A DNA stretch of 64,000 nucleotides from Nitrospirota bacterium (lineage in GTDB: Bacteria > Nitrospirota > Thermodesulfovibrionia > Thermodesulfovibrionales > UBA6898), in assembly GCA_016235245.1 (NCBI GenBank), contig JACRLO010000013.1, positions 31,232 through 95,231 on the forward strand, written 5' to 3'. Below the pieces are notes generated by a model that saw only the letters and a list, made by a program, of their open reading frames with translations, ran no database searches and had not been told where the DNA came from. The position numbers and the translations under genes are program-made. Of the stretch, positions 56,710-64,000 are shown one piece after another (within the stretch, counting starts at the first letter, position 1; the number at the start of each line of letters is the position of its first letter).

Positions 56710-57226
56710 CTTTCGTATTGATATTGTTAGTTTCTCCTCTTTGTTATGTAAAACTGAGCCCTGAACCGACCCTGAACACCTTGAAAAAGGGGTTGATCTG
56801 TATGTTGTGTAAAAAGGTAACTTCGTAGAATCGCCTACAATCGAAAAGTGGGGATGCTCCCTTGTCCATGGTATCTGCTATAAACCGTTGTTCTCGCCTT
56901 CGTGCCTTCTGTTCTTCGTGGGGTTGTTTCTTTTCCTTGCTCAATGATTTCAAAAACTCCTTAATAATGCCCTTGGGCATAAAGGGGGCTGTCCTCGTCC
57001 TCACCTTATAAGCAGGCTGTCTACTGTTCTGGCTGTTGCGCTTCCGGTGACGGATCGAGCGGCAAGCGAGAGAGGGAGCCCGGGGGCGCGGGCTGTTCTC
57101 TCTGGGGATTTAATAGTATATGGGAAGTTATCAAACACTTTTTAGATTTGGCCTATAACCATCCTATTTATAATTCTACAAAATTAATTAGTTGCATGTA
57201 TTCGGTTATTGTGATATTTTTAAGGC
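56710..57226. other. AT-rich left part of the integrative element
   Basis: 517 bases without a recognisable gene. A minus-strand frame at 56744-57004 resembles no family and has a skewed Lys/Arg/Glu-rich composition. A possible promoter for the next gene is TTGCAT (57192-57197) with TATTTT 17 bases later. Confidence 0.5.
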
Positions 57227-57451
57227 ATGGATCTTAGAAATCGTATCGTAACAGTTCGCCTTACCGCTTTAGAATATGACCTTATCCGGGGTAAAGCCGG
57301 AGATAAGTCTATTTCCTCATATGTTCGGGGTTTGGTTACAAAGGGTCTTGTTCCTCTGAGTTCTCCACAAGCAATCGGGAAAAATGCTCCTTGTCCCTGT
57401 GGGTCTGGCAAAAAATACAAGAAATGCTGTTATGAGGGGGTAGCTGAATGA
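57227..57451 (+). CDS. small protein with RHH-like N-terminus and SEC-C zinc motif
   Basis: 74 aa. The N-terminal 45 residues ([32 protein letters not shown]) look like a ribbon-helix-helix DNA-binding unit. The C-terminus has the SEC-C zinc motif [13 protein letters not shown]. It overlaps the integrase gene by 4 bases, so it may be the element's regulator or excisionase. This is inferred from position and size. Confidence 0.75.
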   Translation: MDLRNRIVTVRLTALEYDLIRGKAGDKSISSYVRGLVTKGLVPLSSPQAIGKNAPCPCGSGKKYKKCCYEGVAE

Positions 57452-58677
57452 ATTTAAAGGGTTCGATACGGCCTACTTCCAGAGAAAGGAACTGTCCATC
57501 ATGTGGGCAAAAGTTTGACTATGTCCCTGAATATGGTTATTTTTGCGTTGCCTGCCAGACAAAGCCTGAGCGTTTTTATATTGATCTTTGGTATCGGGGA
57601 AAGAATATTTTCGTTTGTAGCGATAAGACCGGGCAAGCTTTGGACACTTATGACCGGGCTCATAAGCTGCAGGCTCATATCACGGTAGAAATAGAAAACC
57701 ATGCTTTTGACCCTGCCAGATATTCAAAGATGCAAGCAGAGCGATTTTATGCTAAATCTCTCCTGGACAAGTTTGAGGCTTTCAAAATTGATAGCATAGC
57801 TCCTTCATACCAGAAAGATTATAAAAGGCATATTAAAAGGGCAAAAGATTTCTTCAAGGTTCGTGATGTTCGGGAAATTCGGAAGCTTGACCTTATCGAG
57901 TATCAGGAATATCTGCAAAAGACTTTCGAGCTGTCGGGCAAGTCACTAAAAAACGTTTTGGATGGCTTTAAAACATTCATGAATTACCTGAAGAGCGATC
58001 TTGAAGTAATTGATACTGTCCCCGCCTTCCCTCATATTGAAACAGAACAAAAGCCTTACAAATGGGTTAATTCTGAAGATCAGGCCAAGCTGTTTGCCTT
58101 TGTCCCTGATGAACATAAGCCTATCATTGCCTTTCTTATGCTTCATGGTTGCCGGCCTTCTGAGGCTCGCGCTTTGAGGGTTAAGGATGTGGATATTCAG
58201 AATCAAAGTATTACGATCTCTGCAACGTTCAGCGGTAGGGTCTATCGGGAAAAGAGAAAAGGCAAGAGGTCCCGTTCGGTTACGGTTCCTATTCATCATG
58301 AAATGATTGAATATTTTGCTGGCCGGGTTCGGGTTGCTTTTCCTGAATCTTATATCTTCATAAACAAGCGTGGTCTCCATTATTCGGAAAACTCCTTGAG
58401 GCGGATATGGGAAGATGTTCGAACAAAGGCAAAAATCACCAATGGCTTGAGGTTGTATGATGCAACAAGGCATAGCTTCGCCTCTAATCTCATAAATGGT
58501 GGGGCAAGCATTTACAAGGTATCAAGGCTTCTTGGTCACAGTTCGGTTAAGATGACAGAAAAATATACTCATTCTGAGGTAGAAAGTTTGAGGGCGGATA
58601 TGCATAGACTCTCTCTTGACCCTGAACAGTCACGGAACAAGAAAATTGTTCCTCTGAAAAAATCTAATAAAAACTGA
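57448..58677 (+). CDS. int: tyrosine-type site-specific recombinase (integrase)
   Basis: 409 aa. An N-terminal zinc ribbon CPSCG...CVACQ (about 14-32) precedes a SAM-like core-binding domain (about 105-195). The catalytic domain has Arg in [22 protein letters not shown] with Tyr in place of the usual first His of HxxR, LLGHSS, and the Tyr nucleophile in TEKYTHSE. It lies at the attR side of the element and should cut the 24-base site in ssrA. It appears intact. Confidence 0.93.
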   Translation: MNLKGSIRPTSRERNCPSCGQKFDYVPEYGYFCVACQTKPERFYIDLWYRGKNIFVCSDKTGQALDTYDRAHKLQAHITVEIENHAFDPARYSKMQAERFYAKSLLDKFEAFKIDSIAPSYQKDYKRHIKRAKDFFKVRDVREIRKLDLIEYQEYLQKTFELSGKSLKNVLDGFKTFMNYLKSDLEVIDTVPAFPHIETEQKPYKWVNSEDQAKLFAFVPDEHKPIIAFLMLHGCRPSEARALRVKDVDIQNQSITISATFSGRVYREKRKGKRSRSVTVPIHHEMIEYFAGRVRVAFPESYIFINKRGLHYSENSLRRIWEDVRTKAKITNGLRLYDATRHSFASNLINGGASIYKVSRLLGHSSVKMTEKYTHSEVESLRADMHRLSLDPEQSRNKKIVPLKKSNKN

Positions 58678-58700
58678 TGGTTGCAATTTAGAGAAACGTT

Positions 58701-58724
58701 TTCGATTCCCGCCGCCTCCACCAG
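58701..58724 (+). mobile_element. attR: second copy of the 24-base site
   Basis: Exact copy of 56686-56709, 23 bases after the integrase stop. Identity stops on both sides at once, which defines the element's core site. Confidence 0.9.
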
Positions 58725-58802
58725 GTAAAGCAGATGATTGCTGTTGCGTACCCTCCCCGCTAAAGAAATCGGAGAAGAAAGCCGATTTGAATATAATAAG
58801 GG

Positions 58803-58823
58803 CGGCAGACTTAGTGTCTGCCG
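58803..58823 (+). repeat. 8-bp hairpin in the leader of the PstS-like gene
   Basis: CGGCAGAC-TTAGT-GTCTGCCG is a perfect stem 29 bases before the start. It has no U tract, so it is not an ordinary terminator; it may affect translation or mRNA stability. Confidence 0.5.
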
Positions 58824-58852
58824 TGCGTACGGGCTGGCTGTTGGAGGGCGCG

Positions 58853-59677
58853 ATGAAAAGAATAGTTATTGTCCTTGTCCTGCTGATCCTTGTTCCCCTC
58901 TCCTTCTCATCAAATGCATCTGCCGTTGAATCACTGAGTGCAAGCGGCTGCTCTGTCAGCAATGTCGGGTATCTGACTGCCCTTGCCAAAGAATATGAAA
59001 AACTTTCCGGCACCATGATGTTCGTCCGCGGAGGCGGCAGCATCGTCGGCCTCAGGGACCTGCATCAGGGCAAAATCGACTATGCAGCCTCCTGCCAGAG
59101 CAAGCAGGCTGACGACCCGGAGGATTTCGAGTTTATTACGGTTTCCTGGGATGCACTGGTCTTTATTGTACATAAATCGAACCCTCTCAACACCATAACG
59201 CCTCAGCAAGTAAAGGATATCTATGAGGGGAAAATAATCAACTGGAAACAGTTGGGTGGACAGGACATGAAGATCATCTCATTTATTTCCTCAACCGAGG
59301 GTATGGGGGGCATAGGGGAATCACTCAGCAAATTCATTCTTAACGGCAACCGTCCGACGAAGCAGGCCAATTCTTCGTTACAGGCCTCATCCGTAGCTAT
59401 CTGGGAACAGCTGGTCGAAAGAACTCCGGAGGGCTTTGCGAGCACCGGCTTTGGAAGTTCCAGAAAGAGGGACGTAAAGCTGCTGATGGTTAACGGCGTG
59501 GCACCCACAAAGGCCACTATCATTTCAGACAAATATCCTTTCAGGCGGCCGCTTTATCTCGTCACAAAGAAGAACCCAAAGCCGGAAGTCAGAAAATTCA
59601 TTGACTTCGCCCTGAGCAGGAAAGGACAGGCATTGATATCCTCATACGGAATGCCTTCGCTTGCCGACGTTAAGTGA
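58853..59677 (+). CDS. PstS-like phosphate/anion-binding periplasmic protein
   Basis: 274 aa, starting at ATG 58853 after GGAGGG. A signal peptide (about 1-23, ending SNASA) is followed by a PBP-like fold: RGGGSIVGLRDLHQGKIDYAAS, DIYEGKIINWKQLGG and a C-terminal ISSYGMPSLADVK. It is related to PstS, but no pst transporter genes follow. Instead it overlaps a hybrid kinase by 4 bases, so it probably serves as the periplasmic sensor for it. Confidence 0.85.
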   Translation: MKRIVIVLVLLILVPLSFSSNASAVESLSASGCSVSNVGYLTALAKEYEKLSGTMMFVRGGGSIVGLRDLHQGKIDYAASCQSKQADDPEDFEFITVSWDALVFIVHKSNPLNTITPQQVKDIYEGKIINWKQLGGQDMKIISFISSTEGMGGIGESLSKFILNGNRPTKQANSSLQASSVAIWEQLVERTPEGFASTGFGSSRKRDVKLLMVNGVAPTKATIISDKYPFRRPLYLVTKKNPKPEVRKFIDFALSRKGQALISSYGMPSLADVK

Positions 59678-61950
59678 GGCTTTCTCTCAAGACAAAGGTT
59701 ACGGTCTTCATCACGGTCACCGTACTCGTAATAAGTATGGTGAGCACATTTTTTTTCACAACCGCCCATAAAAAGAGCATCGAGCGGGAGATCATCGCAC
59801 GCGGCAGGACACTGTCGGAAGCCCTTTCGCATGCGGTCGATGAGGGCCTGGCTGAAGAGAATCTCGATTTCATCAAAAATGTTGAGGACATCGTCCATAC
59901 AAAGGACGTTATCCTTGCGCAGATATTTACCGATATATGGCTTCCTGTGGATGCCTTTCCCCTCGAACAGTTCGAGATGGAACCTGATCCGAAGGCAAAG
60001 GAGCATTTCAATACAGCAATAGATCCGTTCCACATCAAAGAGACCGACTGGTTTGATTTTTACTCACCCGTATTCTTTCATCGCATTGCAGATAAACATG
60101 ACGCATTACATGGGAGTGACACCAAACAGTTCCTGATCGGCTTTGTGCGGGTAAGGATATCTTCAGCGCAGATGAAGCAGGAGCTCAGCACGGCGCTCAG
60201 AAAAAATATACTGCTTTCGTTGATTCTGACCGCCATCTCTATCGTTGCGATCAATCTGTTTATCAGAAAATATGTTCTCGTTCCGCTTATGAATCTCCAG
60301 GCATCCGTTTCAAGGCACAAACAGGGGGAACTGCCCGAAACCGTGCCGATCCACTCGAATGATGAAATCGGCCAACTTGCCTCAGAGTTTAATAAGATGA
60401 CGATTGCCATAAAGGAACGGGAAGAGCGCATTGCAGAGGAAAAAGAGCGGCTGGCTGTCACCCTTCGAAGCATAGGAGATGCGGTAATTGTTACAGATGT
60501 CAGCGGCATGATCACCATGATCAACAGGGTCGCAGAACAGCATACCGGATGGGCAGCCGAGGATGCGGCAGGGAAACCGCTATCCGAAGTCTTTCATATC
60601 ATCAATGAAAAGACACGGGAGCGATGCTCAAATCCGGTTGCCAAGGTTCTGGAGACCGGCCTCATTCAGGGCCTTGCAAATCATACGGCACTCATCCGGA
60701 AAGACAATTCCGAGATCATTATTGAGGACAGTGCTGCACCCATACGGGACAGAAGCAGCCAGGTAATGGGCGTTGTTCTCGTCTTTCGGGATATGACCGA
60801 ACGAAAGCGCACGGAAGAGGAGCTCCTCAAGACAGAGAAGCTGCAGTCCATCGGTCTCCTGGCAGGGGGCCTCGCGCATGATTTCAACAATCTGCTGACT
60901 TCGATCGTAGGCAATGTCAGCATGGCGAAGATGTTCATTCATGACAGGAACAAGGTCCTTGAACGATTGACGGATGCAGAAACAGCTACCAGGAGGGCTA
61001 CGGACCTTACCTATCAGCTTCTTACATTTGCAAAAGGCAGCGCGCCGATCAAGAAGATCTCATCGATCGTCGATATCATAAAAGAATCTGCGGGATTCAC
61101 ACTTTCCGGCACAAATGTAGCCGCAGCGTTCGTTATCCCTGAGACGCCGTGGACCGTTGACATTGATATGGGACAGATGAGCCAGGTATTCAATAATCTT
61201 ATTATTAATGCCGTGCATGCGATGCCTGACGGCGGCAAAATCGAGTTCACTGTCGCCAATACAGCACTGTCTGAAAACGAAATCCCGGCACTTCATGAGG
61301 GAGCGTATGTAAAGATTTCCCTGGCAGACACGGGGACAGGGATAGCCAGGGAGCATCTGTCCCGAATCTTCGACCCCTATTTTACGACAAAACAGAAAGG
61401 GAGTGGACTCGGCCTTGCCTCTGCCTACTCCATCGTAAAAAACCACGACGGCTATCTGTCCGTAGAATCGATTCTTGGCAAAGGAACGACGTTTCACCTC
61501 TATCTACGCGCTTCTCAGGGCATGACCGGCACCATTGCAGGAAGCCCCGAGGAAAAAAATATTGCCAAAGGCTCAGGAAGAATCCTTGTCATGGACGATG
61601 AAAAATTAATACGGGATATCGCAGGGGAGATGCTCCGTTCCCTGGGATACGAAGTTGAACTTGCAAAAGACGGCTCCGAAGCTATTGAATTGTACCAGAG
61701 GGCATTTGAAGCCCATACGCCTTTTGATATCGTAATCATGGACCTGACAATCCCCGGGGGCATGGGAGGGAAAGAAGCGATCCAGAAGCTGCGTTCAATC
61801 GACCCCAATATCAGGGCAATCGTTTCGAGCGGCTATTCCAATGATCCGATCATGGCTGAACACGAAAAATACGGGTTCCGGGGCGTCATCATCAAGCCTT
61901 ATAATCTCGGCGTCTTCAGCAAGTCTGTGCGTGAAGTGATGAAGGGCTAA
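59674..61950 (+). CDS. hybrid sensor histidine kinase with HAMP, PAS, kinase and receiver domains
   Basis: 758 aa, GTG start overlapping the previous stop (GTGA). Two membrane helices (about 9-29 and 168-190) flank a periplasmic domain of about 140 residues. HAMP (about 190-245), PAS (about 255-385), HisKA with LAHDFNNLLTSIVGN and an ATPase domain with DTGTGIAREHLSRIFDPYFTT follow. The receiver domain (about 635-755) has its Asp in IVIMDLTIPGG. It is an NtrB-like AHDFNN kinase. Input is likely via the binding protein upstream. Confidence 0.92.
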   Translation: MRLSLKTKVTVFITVTVLVISMVSTFFFTTAHKKSIEREIIARGRTLSEALSHAVDEGLAEENLDFIKNVEDIVHTKDVILAQIFTDIWLPVDAFPLEQFEMEPDPKAKEHFNTAIDPFHIKETDWFDFYSPVFFHRIADKHDALHGSDTKQFLIGFVRVRISSAQMKQELSTALRKNILLSLILTAISIVAINLFIRKYVLVPLMNLQASVSRHKQGELPETVPIHSNDEIGQLASEFNKMTIAIKEREERIAEEKERLAVTLRSIGDAVIVTDVSGMITMINRVAEQHTGWAAEDAAGKPLSEVFHIINEKTRERCSNPVAKVLETGLIQGLANHTALIRKDNSEIIIEDSAAPIRDRSSQVMGVVLVFRDMTERKRTEEELLKTEKLQSIGLLAGGLAHDFNNLLTSIVGNVSMAKMFIHDRNKVLERLTDAETATRRATDLTYQLLTFAKGSAPIKKISSIVDIIKESAGFTLSGTNVAAAFVIPETPWTVDIDMGQMSQVFNNLIINAVHAMPDGGKIEFTVANTALSENEIPALHEGAYVKISLADTGTGIAREHLSRIFDPYFTTKQKGSGLGLASAYSIVKNHDGYLSVESILGKGTTFHLYLRASQGMTGTIAGSPEEKNIAKGSGRILVMDDEKLIRDIAGEMLRSLGYEVELAKDGSEAIELYQRAFEAHTPFDIVIMDLTIPGGMGGKEAIQKLRSIDPNIRAIVSSGYSNDPIMAEHEKYGFRGVIIKPYNLGVFSKSVREVMKG

Positions 61951-62010
61951 TCCCGCTCACCAGTCTCGTTTCGGGCTGCAAGGACATACAGCCTGCATAT
62001 ACAAGCAATG

Positions 62011-64000
62011 CTAACGAGGCAGCTGCGTGTGGCACGATGCACAGCTCACGGTTTCTGTCCACCCAACACTCCTGCCGTTATGACATGAAACGTTTGAACA
62101 GGTCTTGGTCCCGGCCGTCCACATCGTCGCAGTGTTAAGCGCAATTTTTGCACTATCATACGGCGTATCCCCCGCCTTGTAGCTCAAGGCAGAACGTGAC
62201 CAGCTGTTGTCCAGTTCAGGCACGGCCGCTATGTCATCTCTGAGCTGGCTCTTTGACTCGTAACCGCAGTACCCGGCGTTGCAAGGCCATTATTCCCGTT
62301 GTAAATATTGTCGAAATGGATGCCAACCACATGTATACCGTGTGCTGCAGATCCCGCAGGCTGGCCCGCGCTGTTTGGAGAGTTGCCATGGCAGCCGCTG
62401 CAGGCACCAGCGGTGAAAGTGCTGCCCCACTGCGGTGTCTGCGTAAACACGGGAGACTCTATGCCGTTGCTGTGACAATATACACCACTGCATTGAATGG
62501 TAAGGCCTGAGCCGCTTACCGAAGGTCCTGCGTTTCTGCTTTTCAGGATGCCGCCCTCGGCAGGGTCCAGGCTCAGATCAACGACACCGTTACCGTGCTT
62601 AGCGCCATCAGCCGGATGGCAGTTGCCGCAGCCGAAGGCATAGCTCGCTGCATTTGACACCACTTCATTGCTTCCATATGCCTGAGTAAGCAGATTGGCA
62701 TCCTGTATATGCAGGGCATGTGCCCCGGTATTCGGTGCAAAGCCGTGGCATCCGGTGCAGCCCATAGGAAGTCCGCCCCAGGCAGGTGTCGTATTGCTGC
62801 CTTTACCATCGCTATGGCACTGAGTTGAGCAGGTGCCGCCGTCAGCCGCAAAGGTGTAGCTGGTTATTTTAGCGCCTCTCACATTGTAGGCCGTGTTTAC
62901 ATGGTATAACAACCCCGGTTCAGTGATGTTGTTGGACGCATCCACGGTCAGGTCATGACAGTCAACGCATTTGTACCCGCTTCCCACCACATGCTTGTTA
63001 TGACTGTTCTTTTTCGGGATCCCGTTTGCATAGGAAGGACCTGTCGCTGTGCCGCCGCTATGGCAGCTGTCGCAGGCCTGAACTCCAGCTCCCCAATTTG
63101 AAGATGTATTTGCCGGGATCGTGCCGGTGGAAACCGATGTGCCGTTACTGTGGCAGTAGGTGTTTGAGCAATTGGTAAAACCGTTTGCAGGTGCACCGGT
63201 CGGGTCATTATACGTAGCAGCTACCCCTCCGAACAGGTCGGCAAAGCGGACATTGATGACTCCGTTTGCGTGTGACGGATCAGGATAACCGTTATGGCAC
63301 TTGGTGCAGTAATACGGATCAAGACTGCCGTTTCCCGTGCTATGACAAACAGCACATTTATCAATCCAGTCTCCCGCTGAAACCGTTGTCGTAATGGTGA
63401 ATATGTAGGAAAGATGCTTCGAATGCGAACCGCTGCTGATCCATGGCGCACCGGCAGGTGCAGGGTTGTTGTAATAATGGATCCCCGGGCCTGTGTCATG
63501 GCAGCTGTTGCAGACAGAGGTGCCTCCCCATGCCAGAGGCTTGTAATCAGCAGAATTCGGCGTCAGTGCCCCGCCTGTCGATGTCTGCACAATACTGTGG
63601 CAATAGAGGTTGTTGCAGGTCCCATAGGCCCGTGTCGTACCATCTGATGGCGACACTGTTCCACTTGCTATGCTATAGGCTGTTGAACCGCCATTGACCC
63701 TTGTATCACCCGGATCAAAGCTCCATTCGATAGAGCCGTTTGCATGCTTTGCCTTGTCACTCACGGTATAGCTTGCCGGACCGGTGCCTCCAACAATCCC
63801 CTTGTGGCACAGGGTACATGCGTAGTTATGCTCCCCCTCTCCTGCATGACTCAAATGCGAACCGCTTGTCGGAGAAACAGAATTCGAGCTGTTATGGCAG
63901 GTGCCGCAGGCCCCGCTTGATGCAGTTCCCCACGTCGGCGCTGCGTTTTTGCCGCTTCCCGCATAATTGCCATGACAATAAACGTTCGAACACGTGCCGT
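62011..64000 (-). CDS. multihaem c-type cytochrome (CxxCH/CxxxxCH repeats), frameshifted and cut by window end
   Basis: The frame is open from base 63998 down to a TAG at 62229-62231 and resumes in another frame from about 62268 to 62011, where family sequence continues (SQLRDDIAAVPELDNSWSRS and CSNVSCHNG, CASCH). A single missing G near 62262-62268 (GCGGTTAC for GCGGGTTAC) would join them. I count 17 haem-type motifs here: 11 CxxCH, five CxxxxCH and one CxxxCH (CSTQCH). Repeats of this type are known from Geobacter-like extracellular cytochromes. The N-terminus with the signal peptide lies outside. A sequencing error is as likely as a true mutation. Confidence 0.8.

Larger units (their letters stand above)
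56686..58724 (+). mobile_element. small integrative element in ssrA (integrase plus one small gene)
   Basis: Bounded by exact 24-base direct repeats, 2015 bases apart. The DNA inside is clearly richer in A+T than its neighbours and codes for a tyrosine recombinase and an RHH/SEC-C-like protein only. It has no visible replication, packaging or conjugation genes, so it is either a decayed island or a minimal element depending on others. Confidence 0.85.

Noticed and set aside
56744..57004. Small minus-strand gene in the integrative element
   Set aside because: No family likeness, no ribosome-binding site and skewed composition.
62011..62223. Separate small dihaem cytochrome gene
   Set aside because: It continues the domain of the upstream cytochrome in a shifted frame and has no signal peptide of its own.

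Overview
The window is chromosomal DNA of about 50% GC from a free-living, Gram-negative, probably anaerobic bacterium. An outer-membrane lipid transport system (Mla), a FadL-type porin, Tat translocation, a Hyb-type membrane hydrogenase, citramalate synthase, archaeal-type phosphoglycerate mutases, CxxCH/CxxxxCH multihaem cytochromes and many PAS/GAF kinases together suggest Nitrospirota (Thermodesulfovibrio-like) or a neighbouring Desulfobacterota lineage. This is inferred from gene content only; no rRNA is present.

Layout. 1-2409 (minus): mlaF(partial)-mlaE-alr-tatA. 2410-3171: non-coding, with a cluster of IS21-like end repeats. 3172-6880 (plus): rarA-rny-ymdB. 6896-12781 (minus): a complete hybO-hybA-hybB-hybC-hybD-hypC hydrogenase operon. 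13104-16161: osmC, then memo/dnaB/rplI. 16407-24524: fadL, a strong shared terminator, then M50 protease-rimO-DUF2062-thiL-lon-galU. 24865-29182 (plus): SWIM protein, SNF2 helicase, an outer-membrane protein. 29221-36442 (minus): tRNA-Leu, tusA, cimA, lysC, ApgM-like putative homoserine kinase, NIL protein, ThiS-like sulfur carrier, thrC, mazG. 36676-42562 (mostly plus): CNBD-CNBD-rhodanese protein, hemW, apgM, TatD/radical-SAM fusion. 42537-54084 (minus): HD-GYP-like protein, response regulator, giant sensor kinase, YeiH-like protein, hisS, divIVA, yggT, proC, yggS, lysE, B12-radical SAM. 54160-56708: cheR behind a sigma-54-like promoter, DUF3786-like gene, smpB and tmRNA. 56686-58724: a 2-kb integrative element in the 3' end of the tmRNA gene. 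58853-61950: PstS-like binding protein and a hybrid histidine kinase. 62011-64000 (minus): a multihaem cytochrome that carries a frameshift and runs off the window.

The main discovery candidate is in the hydrogenase large subunit. Codon 64 of hybC is an in-frame TGA exactly where the second cysteine of the N-terminal CGxC motif belongs, and it is followed at once by a near-perfect hairpin that fits the bacterial SECIS model. The residues encoded on both sides match HybC. This looks like a natural [NiFe] hydrogenase with selenocysteine at a bridging N-terminal ligand. Classical [NiFeSe] enzymes instead carry it in the C-terminal motif, which here keeps both cysteines.

Other points of interest are the aspartate-family/sulfur-carrier cluster with a GG-AC tailed ThiS protein, the tiny integrase element with an RHH/SEC-C protein, the TatD-radical SAM fusion whose start lies in a heptamer repeat, and the sigma-54-like promoter of cheR.
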